Assembly: GCF_030815955.1 (NCBI RefSeq)
Contig: NZ_JAUSXK010000001.1
Location: 2,790,001 to 2,854,000, forward strand
Length of the DNA stretch: 64,000 nt
Source of the DNA: Microbacterium murale
GTDB lineage: Bacteria > Actinomycetota > Actinomycetes > Actinomycetales > Microbacteriaceae
Direction of reading: 5' to 3'
Each line of letters opens with the position of its first letter. Positions within the stretch are counted from its first letter, which is position 1. The translations under genes and the position numbers were made by a program. This document shows positions 26,643 through 35,519 of the stretch, one piece after another. The notes below the pieces were generated by a model. It worked only from the letters and a program-made list of their open reading frames with translations, did not search any database and was not told where the DNA came from.

Positions 26643-28514
26643 GTGAAGTCAGCAGAGAACAGCATCGTGCACACGGACACCGGATCGATCACGATCGTGT
26701 CTGTCGCGCAGCGTCGGCGGCGCATGGCCGCGGCCATTGTTGACAGTCTGGCCTGGGTCGTCGGCATCCTGGCCGCAGTCGTGTTGCGTTTCGAATTCGA
26801 GCCGTCAGCTACTGGCTGGATCGCGACGCTCGTGCTGGCGGTCATCGCCGCCGGACTGCAGGTCGGCGTGGGCTACTTCCTCGCCTTCTACCGTGGCCGC
26901 TTCACGTACGGGTCTTTCGAAGAGGTGCGCACTCTCGGGTTGGCCGTTACGGCGCAGGCGTTCGTCTTGGCCGTGATCGTCATGACAATCGGCCCTCTGG
27001 TCAACGTCCCCCGCGGTACGGTCATCCTCGCGTTCCCCTTCGTGCTGCTGATGATGTTCGGCGTGCGCTACCTGGCCCGGCTAATGCTCGAACGCAACCG
27101 CAAGCCAGGTGACGCTGCCGCGCCGGCTCTGATCATCGGCGCCGGTTATCTGGGCGACACCCTTCTCCACAACATCACGACCGATCCCACCTCTCCTATC
27201 CGCGCTGTCGGCATCCTCGATGACGACCCGGCGAAGAAGAACCTGCGGCTGCGCGGCGTGCCCGTGATCGGTCGCACGAGCCAGATCGCCGAAGCAGCCG
27301 AGCGCACGGGCGCAAAAGCGGCCGTCATCGCGATCGGCCGTGCCGACAGTGCGCTTCTTCGGCGCCTCACTGATGCCGCAGCGTCAGCGGGACTGACCGT
27401 CTCGGTGACCCCCACACTTTCGAATCTGGTGAGCGGGGAAGAGTCGGCCGCCGACGTGCGCGACATCAGCATCGAAGACCTCATCGGCCGTCACCCCGTC
27501 GACACCAACGTGGAGCTCATCGCGGGGTACGTCACCGGTCGACGTGTGCTCATCACCGGCGCCGGGGGTTCAATCGGCTCTGAACTGTGCCGGCAGTTGG
27601 CGAAGTACGGCCCGAGCGAACTCATCATGCTCGATCGCGACGAGACCGGTCTGCAGCTGGCGCAGTTGGGCACGTCCGGCCATGGGCTTCTCGATACCAA
27701 GGATGTCGTACTTGCAGATATTCGGGAGAGCGAGACTCTCAACGAGATCTTCGCTGCCCGTCGCCCCGAGGTCGTGTTCCACGCCGCGGCGCTGAAGCAT
27801 CTGCCGATGCTCGAGCAGTATCCGGATGAGGCCTGGAAGACCAATGTGCTCGGCACGCTCAACGTGCTTCAGGCCGCTCAGGCAGTCGGCGTTGACACAT
27901 TCGTCAACATCTCGACCGATAAGGCGGCGAACCCGACCAGCGTGCTGGGGCATTCCAAGCGCGTCGCGGAGAAGCTCACGGCCTGGGCGGGGGAGCAGAC
28001 CGGAATGCGTTACCTGTCGGTGCGCTTCGGCAACGTGATCGGCAGCCGCGGATCCATGCTTCCGACGTTCAAGGCGTTGATCGAGGCCGGGGGGCCGTTG
28101 ACAGTCACGCACCCGGATGTGACGCGGTACTTCATGACGATCCCTGAAGCCTGCCAGCTCGTGATCCAGGCCGGCGGCATCGGGCGCACGGGAGAGGTTC
28201 TCATCCTCGACATGGGCGAGCCGGTATCGATCCTCGAAGTCGCCAAGCGCATGATCGCGATGTCGGGCAAGAGCATCGAGATCGTGTTCACCGGCCTTCG
28301 TCACGGTGAGAAACTGCATGAGGTACTGGTGGGTACCCGCGAAGATCTCGAGAGGCCGTTCCATCCCAAGGTCTCGCATACGACGGCTGACCCGATCTCG
28401 CCCGAGCGGCTGGACAAGGCGGGCTGGGAAGCACGCATGGTCTCGGAGCCACGAAACAACGACACCGCCATCATCGAGCCAGTGCGCTTGACCAACACGG
28501 AGAACCCGAAGTGA
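26643..28514 (+). CDS. FlaA1/PglF/WbpM-type membrane nucleoside-diphosphate-sugar 4,6-dehydratase
   Basis: A 623-residue protein of the long class: four N-terminal helices, a CoA-binding-like Rossmann piece (IIGAGYLGDTLL), then the SDR dehydratase with VLITGAGGSIGSELC at about residue 302. It probably turns UDP-GlcNAc into the 4-keto-6-deoxy sugar. At the active site it reads ISTDKAANPTSVLGHSKR: the usual Tyr or Met of the Y/M-x3-K pair is Leu. GTG 26643 has an excellent site, GGAGG, ten bases upstream. It is the first gene of the long plus-strand operon; its stop overlaps the next start. Confidence 0.9.
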   Translation: MKSAENSIVHTDTGSITIVSVAQRRRRMAAAIVDSLAWVVGILAAVVLRFEFEPSATGWIATLVLAVIAAGLQVGVGYFLAFYRGRFTYGSFEEVRTLGLAVTAQAFVLAVIVMTIGPLVNVPRGTVILAFPFVLLMMFGVRYLARLMLERNRKPGDAAAPALIIGAGYLGDTLLHNITTDPTSPIRAVGILDDDPAKKNLRLRGVPVIGRTSQIAEAAERTGAKAAVIAIGRADSALLRRLTDAAASAGLTVSVTPTLSNLVSGEESAADVRDISIEDLIGRHPVDTNVELIAGYVTGRRVLITGAGGSIGSELCRQLAKYGPSELIMLDRDETGLQLAQLGTSGHGLLDTKDVVLADIRESETLNEIFAARRPEVVFHAAALKHLPMLEQYPDEAWKTNVLGTLNVLQAAQAVGVDTFVNISTDKAANPTSVLGHSKRVAEKLTAWAGEQTGMRYLSVRFGNVIGSRGSMLPTFKALIEAGGPLTVTHPDVTRYFMTIPEACQLVIQAGGIGRTGEVLILDMGEPVSILEVAKRMIAMSGKSIEIVFTGLRHGEKLHEVLVGTREDLERPFHPKVSHTTADPISPERLDKAGWEARMVSEPRNNDTAIIEPVRLTNTENPK

Positions 28515-29644
28515 GCGAACGAATCTACATGTCTTCCCCCGACGTCGGGCAGCTCGAGGAAGACGCGGTCCTCGCCGCCATGCGCTCCGGGTGGATCGCT
28601 CCGCTCGGCCCCGACGTCGACGCGTTCGAACGCGAACTCGCCGCGCGAGTCGGGGTAGCGCACGGTGTCGCACTCAGCTCCGGTACTGCTGCTCTGCACC
28701 TCGGGCTATTGACGTTGGGCGTCAAGCCCGGCGACGTCGTGGTGACATCGACCATGACGTTCGCGGCCACGACCAATGCCATCGTCTACACGGGCGCTGA
28801 ACCTTATTTCATCGACGCCGATCCGTCGACCGGAAACATGGATCCCGCGCTGCTGCGCGAAGCGCTCGTCTCGCTGCGAGCGGCGAACGAGACCGTTGCC
28901 GCGATCGTTCCCGTAGACCTGCTGGGCAAAGCCGTCGACTACACATCGATTCTTGCGATTGCTGACGAGTTCGATGTACCGGTGCTCTCGGATGCTGCCG
29001 AGTCGCTCGGGGCTACGCACGCCAGCAAGGCTGCGGGCAGCTTCGGTCGCGCATCGATCGTCTCGTTCAACGGCAACAAGATCATGACCACGTCGGGCGG
29101 AGGGATGCTGCTCACCGACGACGAATCGTTCGCGAAGCATGTGCGTTACCTGGCGACTCAGGCTCGGCAACCTGTCGTTCACTATGAGCACACGGACATC
29201 GGGTACAACTACCGCATGAGCAATCTGCTGGCGGCGCTCGGACGCGCACAGCTGTCTCGTCTCGACGAGATGATCGCGAAGCGTCGTGAGATGCGCGAGC
29301 TCTACAAGCAACTGTTTGCCAACGTCGACGGGGTCGAGGTCTTTGGAGCCGCGGGCGACGAAGACGACAATGTCTGGCTGACGTCGATCGTCGTCGATGA
29401 GTCGACCACGGGCTGGACACCGCACGACCTGACCGAGGTTCTCTCTGCGTCGAACATCGAGAGCCGCCCCCTGTGGAAGCCGATGCACAAACAGCCTGTG
29501 TTCGAATCATCCCGCGGGGAGATAGATGGCACGTCGGAGTCGCTTTTCGAGCGGGGCCTGACGCTGCCCAGCGGCTCGGCGCTCAGCGGTGAACAACGTG
29601 AGCGTGTGCTCACGACGATCCGCGGCTTCCTGTCGGGCCGGTGA
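28511..29644 (+). CDS. DegT/DnrJ/EryC1-family sugar aminotransferase
   Basis: A 377-residue PLP enzyme. The pattern is clear: MSSPDVGQLEEDAVL, ALSSGTAALHLGL, TFAATTNAIVYTGAEPYF, then SFNGNKIMTTSGGGML with the PLP lysine. This is the PglE-like subclass that aminates C4 of a UDP-4-keto-6-deoxy-GlcNAc, the product expected from the preceding dehydratase. GTG overlaps the previous stop. The product UDP-4-amino sugar would need a further acylation; the next two genes are candidates for altering that step. Confidence 0.9.
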   Translation: MSERIYMSSPDVGQLEEDAVLAAMRSGWIAPLGPDVDAFERELAARVGVAHGVALSSGTAALHLGLLTLGVKPGDVVVTSTMTFAATTNAIVYTGAEPYFIDADPSTGNMDPALLREALVSLRAANETVAAIVPVDLLGKAVDYTSILAIADEFDVPVLSDAAESLGATHASKAAGSFGRASIVSFNGNKIMTTSGGGMLLTDDESFAKHVRYLATQARQPVVHYEHTDIGYNYRMSNLLAALGRAQLSRLDEMIAKRREMRELYKQLFANVDGVEVFGAAGDEDDNVWLTSIVVDESTTGWTPHDLTEVLSASNIESRPLWKPMHKQPVFESSRGEIDGTSESLFERGLTLPSGSALSGEQRERVLTTIRGFLSGR

Positions 29645-30639
29645 CGAGAGTGGACAACGATAAGTCAGCCTGGCTGCTGTCGAGTGCTGGGCGCCGAGGA
29701 TCGTTGGTGACGCTCCTGCAGCAGCAGCCCTTGCATGTTGAGCGGTCTCGAGTGGTCGCGACCGACGTGTCGCTGCTTTCCGCAGCAGGACGCTTGGCTG
29801 ATGAGTTCGAGCAGGTTCCGCCCGTCAGAGATCCTGAGTTCATATCGCGGACTTTGGCGATCGCCGTGGAACACAACGTCGGCGTGATCATTCCGACGAT
29901 CGATCCCGAGATCGAGGTTTACGCGAACCATCGCGACGTGTTTTCGCAGCAGGGCATCGACATCTGGGTGTCGTCTCCTGAGGTGACTCGCCTGGGCTGG
30001 GACAAATGGTCCTTGTACAGGTGGCTGAGGGAACGCGGCCTTCCCACGGTCGACACCTTCGAGGTGACCGATCTGCCAGAGGGATCGCTTACAGGCCCCG
30101 TGGTCGCGAAGCCGCGCTCGGGCTCCTCCGGTATCGGCGTCGTGATCGCGGACTCGATCGAGTTGCTGGACCTAGAGGGCCTCGATGAGAGCTACATCGT
30201 GCAGTCGAAGGCCCCCGGGTTCGAGGTGACCGTCGACTTCGCGGTCGGACTGAGTGGGCGTGTGCTCGCCATCGTTCCGCGTCGACGCATTGAGGTACGC
30301 GGCGGCGAGGTCTCGAAGGGAGTCACCGTCGACTATCCGGCGGTGATCGACGTGGCACGCAAGGTCGCAAACCAGCTACCGGGCGCATATGGTGCGCTCA
30401 ACGTGCAGGTGTTCTACGACCCAGCGGGTGGTGAAATCAACATCATCGAGATAAACCCGCGATTCGGTGGCGGTTACCCGCTCGCCCACCTTGCGGGTGC
30501 GAACTTCTTCGATGCTCTCCTCCGAGACGGACGAGGCGAGCACGTCGAGGAGCTGAAATGGGAAGCGGGCACGCTGCTTCTGCGCTACGACACCGAGGTG
30601 ATCGTGTCGGGATTCGATGTGCGGAGCATCGATGGGTGA
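29641..30639 (+). CDS. ATP-grasp ligase (CarB-like fold)
   Basis: A 332-residue ATP-grasp protein. N-terminal region with WLLSSAGRRGSLVTLL; a lid and ATP site near GPVVAKPRSGSSGIGV; metal-binding end NIIEINPRFGGGYP. Such ligases join a carboxylate to an amine or other nucleophile with ATP. In polysaccharide operons, CarB-like proteins of this kind often follow sugar aminotransferases. The attractive guess is that it acylates the amino sugar with an amino or hydroxy acid instead of acetate. GTG 29641 overlaps the aminotransferase stop and the stop lies eight bases inside the HAD gene. Confidence 0.82.
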   Translation: MTRVDNDKSAWLLSSAGRRGSLVTLLQQQPLHVERSRVVATDVSLLSAAGRLADEFEQVPPVRDPEFISRTLAIAVEHNVGVIIPTIDPEIEVYANHRDVFSQQGIDIWVSSPEVTRLGWDKWSLYRWLRERGLPTVDTFEVTDLPEGSLTGPVVAKPRSGSSGIGVVIADSIELLDLEGLDESYIVQSKAPGFEVTVDFAVGLSGRVLAIVPRRRIEVRGGEVSKGVTVDYPAVIDVARKVANQLPGAYGALNVQVFYDPAGGEINIIEINPRFGGGYPLAHLAGANFFDALLRDGRGEHVEELKWEAGTLLLRYDTEVIVSGFDVRSIDG

Positions 30640-31342
30640 TCGGGTCTATGTTTTCGATCTCGATGACACGCTTTACCTCGAGCGGGACTATGTTCGCAGC
30701 GGGTTCATGCACATCGGCGATGTTTCTCGAGACCGCTACGGGATTGACGGTATCGGCGAGCATGCCTGGTCGCTGTTCGAGCGGGGTACGCGCGGAAACA
30801 CCTTCGACCTAGTGGCCGCGCACTTCGCGCTGCCCACCGACGCGACTCGAGTCTTCATCGAGGAGTACCGCAACCATGATCCTGCGATCGAACTCCAGCC
30901 CGATGCGCTGTCCTATCTGCAGAATCTTCCCGACGACGCAGTCGGAACCGGTGTGATCACGGACGGGCATGCCGAGGGGCAGTGGCGAAAACTCCACGCT
31001 CTGGGAATCGACGACGTTCTCGACAACATCGTTGTGACCGGCGAGCACGGCCAGGGGTGGACGAAACCCAGTGAGAACGCGTTCCGTCTCATCGAATCCA
31101 GGTTCCCTGGTCCGGGTATCGAGTTCGTTTATTTCGGCGACAATCCGATGAAGGACTTCAACGCGCCTCATCAGCTGGGTTGGCGAACTGTCCGCGTTCG
31201 CAGGCCGCTCGGTCTGCACTACGTCGTCGATGACGCGGTCGTCGTAGACGAGACGATTTCGGCCTTCCCCACGACCGGTGCGACAGCACGACATGCGGCG
31301 GGCAATCAGCCCCGTCGAGAGAAAGGAACACTGCCGCAGTGA
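30632..31342 (+). CDS. HAD-family phosphatase-like protein
   Basis: A 236-residue HAD hydrolase starting ATG GGT GAT at 30632; the upstream in-frame start would add only five residues. Motif I is VYVFDLDDTLY (two Asp), motif II is near VITDGH, motif III Lys is in GQGWTKPSENAF, and motif IV is VYFGDNPMKDF. The cap domain is of the small helical type. It overlaps the ATP-grasp gene by eight bases. ATP-grasp plus HAD pairs of this sort recur in surface-sugar operons, where the HAD partner probably dephosphorylates a precursor. The substrate is unknown. Confidence 0.85.
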   Translation: MGDRVYVFDLDDTLYLERDYVRSGFMHIGDVSRDRYGIDGIGEHAWSLFERGTRGNTFDLVAAHFALPTDATRVFIEEYRNHDPAIELQPDALSYLQNLPDDAVGTGVITDGHAEGQWRKLHALGIDDVLDNIVVTGEHGQGWTKPSENAFRLIESRFPGPGIEFVYFGDNPMKDFNAPHQLGWRTVRVRRPLGLHYVVDDAVVVDETISAFPTTGATARHAAGNQPRREKGTLPQ

Positions 31343-32550
31343 TCGGATTCACAGGCCCGTACTCGGACGTCAACTTCGGCGACTACGCGATGCTCGTCAA
31401 CAATGTGTACGCGCTCGATGCGCAGGACACCACGATCTTCGTATATGACAGGCCGTTCGTCGAGAAGATTCGTGACGACTACTTCGAGGACCGCCAGGTC
31501 CGGCTCGTTGAGGTCAAATTGCGTCGAGGTGCATTCTCCAGCGGACGAGATACTCGCTTTCTGACCCCGATGGAGATCCTGCGCGAGATCGAGAACATCG
31601 ATGAAGTCACTGCCGCAGTCGCAGGCATGGACACGTTGTACGTCAACGGCGGTGGCTACTTCAATTCGCTATGGACGCAGCCACATCGTATTGAGCGGTT
31701 GGTCCAGATCATCGCGCCAGCACTCGTTGCGGCAACGATGAACGTTCCGGTCGTATTCACTGCAAACGGTTATGGGCCCTTCCGCGGCGACACGGAGTTC
31801 TTTGCGAGCTTCTTCGGATCGTTGCCGAATGCCCGATTCGGCGCACGGGACACGATTCTCTCACCGCATTGGTTGAACCAGGCTGGCGTTCACCCCGAAC
31901 AGATCCATACGCTGCCTGATGATCTGCTCTTCATCGACGAAAGACTCGCGCCGACGCGGGAACCGCAGACCGACAGATACGTCGTGATTGAGACCTATCT
32001 TCCGACTGATTTCATCGCAGACAACCTCGCCCATTTTGAGCGGTTCGTGCAGCGGATGGCGAATGACCATGAGCTTCGGGTCGTTTTCGTCCCGTTCAAC
32101 GTGGGCCACGGCGGGGTCGACCAGGGACGACTCCTTGCGGAGCGCCTCGACGGCGTCGAAATGTTCGACATCACTGAACGCGGCTATCTGCCGATCGAAG
32201 ACGCCGTCGCGCTCGTACGCGACGCGGAGCTGGTCATTTCCAGCAGATACCACGCGGTGATACTCGCGCTCTCCGTGGGGACGCCGTTCGTCAGCGTGCT
32301 CAAGGACGTGCTTGGGGACAAGCAGTATTACTACGGCAAGAACGTGGGCGCGCTCGAGGGCGTCCTGGAGGGACAGCCTCACGATCTACGAGATTACTTC
32401 TTCATGGATTATGTCGAGGGACTGAACGCCGTCGTCGACGACTTCGAAGGGATCACACGACGCCAGCGCGAAAATCATTCCGCTGCCTTCCCTCGTACAG
32501 GTACGAAGTTGCGCGCGGCACGTGAGACATACCTCAAGGGAGCCAACTGA
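31339..32550 (+). CDS. Polysaccharide pyruvyl transferase-family protein
   Basis: A 403-residue protein with the PF04230 signature: IGFTGPYSDVNFGDYAML at the start (cf. G-x-x-N-x-G-D), YVNGGGYFNSLW, FTANGYGPF, and LVISSRYHAVILALSVGTPFV, where Ser-Arg-Tyr-His aligns with the family's usual S-x-x-H near the C-terminus. Enzymes of this family add a pyruvyl ketal from phosphoenolpyruvate to a sugar in an exopolysaccharide or teichuronic-type polymer. GTG overlaps the HAD stop. It ends one base before the initiating sugar-transferase ATG. Confidence 0.85.
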   Translation: MIGFTGPYSDVNFGDYAMLVNNVYALDAQDTTIFVYDRPFVEKIRDDYFEDRQVRLVEVKLRRGAFSSGRDTRFLTPMEILREIENIDEVTAAVAGMDTLYVNGGGYFNSLWTQPHRIERLVQIIAPALVAATMNVPVVFTANGYGPFRGDTEFFASFFGSLPNARFGARDTILSPHWLNQAGVHPEQIHTLPDDLLFIDERLAPTREPQTDRYVVIETYLPTDFIADNLAHFERFVQRMANDHELRVVFVPFNVGHGGVDQGRLLAERLDGVEMFDITERGYLPIEDAVALVRDAELVISSRYHAVILALSVGTPFVSVLKDVLGDKQYYYGKNVGALEGVLEGQPHDLRDYFFMDYVEGLNAVVDDFEGITRRQRENHSAAFPRTGTKLRAARETYLKGAN

Positions 32551-32551
32551 C

Positions 32552-33235
32552 ATGAGTACTTCTTCGACGCGGACGGCCGAGACGGGTTTCTACGCTCGTT
32601 TCGGTAAGCGGCTTCTCGATCTTTTCGGGAGCGCAATCGCCATCATCCTGTTGTCGCCCGTCATTCTTGTCAGCGCGGTTCTGGTGAAGACGACGTCGCG
32701 GGGGCCTGCTTTCTTCTTTCAAGACCGTCCGGGCCTCCACGGACGAACTTTCCGCATCATCAAGTTCCGCAGCATGCTGACCTTCGAGGACAGCTACGAC
32801 GCGGAGGGAAACGAGCTCACCAACGACGAGCGCGTGACACGCGTAGGCGCGATTCTGAGGCGCACGAGCATCGACGAGTTGCCGCAACTGTTCAATGTCT
32901 TCTTCGGACACATGTCGCTCGTCGGGCCCAGACCGGCATTGCAATATCAGGTTGAGCGTTACGACGCGGATCAGCGCAAACGGATGGACGTCCGACCGGG
33001 TATGACCGGGCTTGCGCAGGTGAAGGGTCGTAATTCGCTGACTTGGGATCAGAAGATCGCGATGGACCTGGCGTATGTTCGAAACGTGAGCCTCGGTCTC
33101 GACGTGAAGATCATGGCTAAGACTCTCAACGTCGTCGTATCCGGGGCGGGTATTCGATTCGAGAAGCACGACGAGTTGAGCGCCCACAATGGCGACCTTC
33201 GGCGGCACATCGGCGAGAAGAAGGACGACGCATGA
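32552..33235 (+). CDS. Initiating undecaprenyl-phosphate sugar-1-phosphate transferase
   Basis: A 227-residue protein of the PglC/WcaJ C-terminal type. One N-terminal helix (LLDLFGSAIAIILLSPVIL), then FQDRPGLHGRTFRIIKFRSM, RRTSIDELPQLFNVFFG with the catalytic Asp-Glu, MSLVGPRPAL and RPGMTGLAQVKGR. It loads the first sugar phosphate onto undecaprenyl phosphate on the inner face of the membrane. ATG 32552 with AAGGGAG upstream is chosen over the frame start at 32522, which overlaps the previous gene. As the operon makes a UDP-amino sugar just before it, that is the likely first sugar. Confidence 0.93.
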   Translation: MSTSSTRTAETGFYARFGKRLLDLFGSAIAIILLSPVILVSAVLVKTTSRGPAFFFQDRPGLHGRTFRIIKFRSMLTFEDSYDAEGNELTNDERVTRVGAILRRTSIDELPQLFNVFFGHMSLVGPRPALQYQVERYDADQRKRMDVRPGMTGLAQVKGRNSLTWDQKIAMDLAYVRNVSLGLDVKIMAKTLNVVVSGAGIRFEKHDELSAHNGDLRRHIGEKKDDA

Positions 33236-34476
33236 AGATCGCCATCGTCTCGCAGTACTTTCCACCGGACAAGCCAGGGCGAATCGCAGATGAGCTTTCG
33301 CAAGAACTCGCACGACGGGGGCACTCCGTTCGAGTCCTGACGGCGTTTCCGCACTACGACACCGGCAAAGTCCCTCGCGAGTACCGTCAGCAGTTGAGAC
33401 ACGTCGAGTCACGAGGTCCGGTGCGAGTCCGGCGAGTGCCGATCTTCGCGAGTCACTCCCGGAACGCCATCGGCAGGATCGCGAACTATCTGAGCTTCCC
33501 GTTGTCCGCGCGGTTCGCATCGTCGTTCGTGAAAGATGCCGACGTCATCTATGTCCATGGCACTCCGGCGACGGCCGCACATGTCGCCTATCTCTGGTCG
33601 AAGAAGTTCGGCATTCCGTACCTTTACCACGTACAGGACATCTGGCCGGAGTCGGTTACCGGGTCGGGTTTCCTTCCGGGGCCCGTCGGCAATTTCGCGG
33701 ACCGTGCCATCAGCCGATGGCTGCGTACGGTCTATGCGTCTGCGGCGGCCGTGGTCGCTATCGCCCCAAGCGCACAGAAGCTCTTCGTGGAACGGGGCGC
33801 ATCCGCCGATCGCGTCCACCTGGTCTACAACTGGGCGCGGGACTCGAAGCGCACCGCTTCGGCGCCGCACAAGACCCGGTCGGGGCTCGTTCTGCTGTAC
33901 GCAGGCAACCTCGGTGCCCTGCAGGACTTGGAGACGGTGCTGAAGGCAACGGCACGTCTGAAGGATCTCGAGGACGTCCGGCTTCTCGTCGCGGGGGCCG
34001 GCGTTCTGGATACTCGCCTGAAGGAACTCGCCAATGAGCTGGGCTTGCAGGACAGGGTCGAGTTCCTGGGGAAAGTACCTCCAGATGACATCGTCGATAT
34101 CTACGAGCAGGCCGATTTTCAGGTAGTTCCGCTCAAGAATCTGGACATCTTCGCAGGCACGATCCCATCGAAGTTCCAGGCCGGACTCGCTCATCAGGTT
34201 CCGGTCATCACCACCGTACCGGGGGATGTGTCGCGCCTGGTCGTCGAGAACCGACTCGGGATGGCTGCTGAGCCGGAGAACGTCGAATCGCTCGCGGACG
34301 CATTCCGCCTGGCCTACGCGACGACATCTGAAGAGAGACAAGCATTCCGAGAACGCGCTCGGGAATTCTACGACGCGTACTTGACCAAGGAACGCGCGGT
34401 GACCTCGATCGAAACCATCCTGGCCGCGATCGCCAAGCGCGACGCCCCAGAAGACCACGGGAGAATAGAAGAATGA
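33232..34476 (+). CDS. GT4-family glycosyltransferase
   Basis: A 414-residue GT-B enzyme: N-terminal MKIAIVSQYFPPDKPGR and DVIYVHGTPATAAH; C-terminal domain LLYAGNLGALQDLETVL, FLGKVPPDDI, and the nucleotide-binding PSKFQAGLAHQVPVI in place of the strict E-x7-E. The pattern matches WbuB-like L-FucNAc/N-acetyl-sugar transferases. The ATG overlaps the initiating transferase stop (ATGA) and the stop overlaps capE, so it lies inside one tightly coupled set. It likely adds the second sugar. Confidence 0.88.
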   Translation: MKIAIVSQYFPPDKPGRIADELSQELARRGHSVRVLTAFPHYDTGKVPREYRQQLRHVESRGPVRVRRVPIFASHSRNAIGRIANYLSFPLSARFASSFVKDADVIYVHGTPATAAHVAYLWSKKFGIPYLYHVQDIWPESVTGSGFLPGPVGNFADRAISRWLRTVYASAAAVVAIAPSAQKLFVERGASADRVHLVYNWARDSKRTASAPHKTRSGLVLLYAGNLGALQDLETVLKATARLKDLEDVRLLVAGAGVLDTRLKELANELGLQDRVEFLGKVPPDDIVDIYEQADFQVVPLKNLDIFAGTIPSKFQAGLAHQVPVITTVPGDVSRLVVENRLGMAAEPENVESLADAFRLAYATTSEERQAFRERAREFYDAYLTKERAVTSIETILAAIAKRDAPEDHGRIEE

Positions 34477-35519
34477 CGACGTACGCTGGCACGAAAATAC
34501 TCGTCACTGGTGGAACCGGTTCATTCGGGCACACAGTGGCGCGAAAGCTCCTCGATCGAGACGTGGCAGAGATCCGAGTCTTCAGCCGTGATGAAGCCAA
34601 GCAAGATCTCATGCGCCACGAGATCAAAGACAGTCGCCTGCGGTTCTACGTGGGTGACATCCGCGACTATGACAGCGTCGAGCGTGCCAGCCGCGATGTG
34701 GACTTCGTCTTCCATGCGGCTGCCCTGAAACAGGTGCCCTCTTGCGAGTTCTTCCCGATGGAGGCAGTTCGAACGAACGTGACGGGAAGTGAGAACGTGG
34801 TCCGTGCAGCGGACCGGAGCGGTGTCAAGTCGCTCGTGTGCCTCAGCACTGACAAGGCCGTCTATCCGGTGAACGCCATGGGAATGTCCAAGGCCCTCAT
34901 GGAGAAGGTCGCTCAGTCGCACGGGCTGAACAACCCGAACGCGGTGACGACAGTCTCCTGCGTGCGCTACGGGAATGTTATGTATTCGCGTGGTTCTGTA
35001 ATCCCGCTGTTCATCCGGCAGCTCAAGTCCGGCAAGAACATCACAGTCACCAACCCCGACATGACGCGCTTCATGATGTCGCTCGCGCACTCGGTCGATC
35101 TCGTCGAGTTCGCGTTCCAGAACGCTCAGCAGGGCGACCTGTTCGTTCGCAAGGCGAAAGCATGCTCGATCGGCACGCTCGCTCAAGCAGTTCTCAATCT
35201 GTTCCAGTCGAACGCGAAGCTCGAGGTGATCGGCACTCGGCACGCGGAGAAACTCTCGGAAGCGCTGGCCACGCGCGAAGAGCTCGCGCGTGCGCGAGAC
35301 ATGGGCGACTACTTCCGCGTCGAGGCGGACAAGCGTGATCTCAACTACAGTGCCTACTTCGAAGAAGGCGACACAACGCAGGCCAAGTTCGAGGATTACG
35401 ATTCTCACACTGTGGCGCAGATGTCCGTCGAAGAGGTGGAGCAACTTCTGCTCACCCTGCCCGAGGTGCGCCAGGAGCTGCGTCTTGCCGGCATCGCGGT
35501 GGAAGAGACCAGCGGATGA
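34473..35519 (+). CDS. capE: UDP-GlcNAc 4,6-dehydratase/5-epimerase (CapE-like)
   Basis: A 348-residue SDR enzyme. KILVTGGTGSFGHTVARKLL binds NAD(P), and SLVCLSTDKAVYPVNAMGMSK supplies the active-site Met-x3-Lys that replaces Tyr in CapE/FlaA1-like enzymes. A variable C-terminus carries FVRKAKACSIGTLAQA. It starts UDP-N-acetyl-L-fucosamine synthesis from UDP-GlcNAc. Assignment is strengthened by the next two genes, which encode the second and third enzymes of the same pathway in order. ATG overlaps the preceding stop. Confidence 0.9.
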   Translation: MTTYAGTKILVTGGTGSFGHTVARKLLDRDVAEIRVFSRDEAKQDLMRHEIKDSRLRFYVGDIRDYDSVERASRDVDFVFHAAALKQVPSCEFFPMEAVRTNVTGSENVVRAADRSGVKSLVCLSTDKAVYPVNAMGMSKALMEKVAQSHGLNNPNAVTTVSCVRYGNVMYSRGSVIPLFIRQLKSGKNITVTNPDMTRFMMSLAHSVDLVEFAFQNAQQGDLFVRKAKACSIGTLAQAVLNLFQSNAKLEVIGTRHAEKLSEALATREELARARDMGDYFRVEADKRDLNYSAYFEEGDTTQAKFEDYDSHTVAQMSVEEVEQLLLTLPEVRQELRLAGIAVEETSG

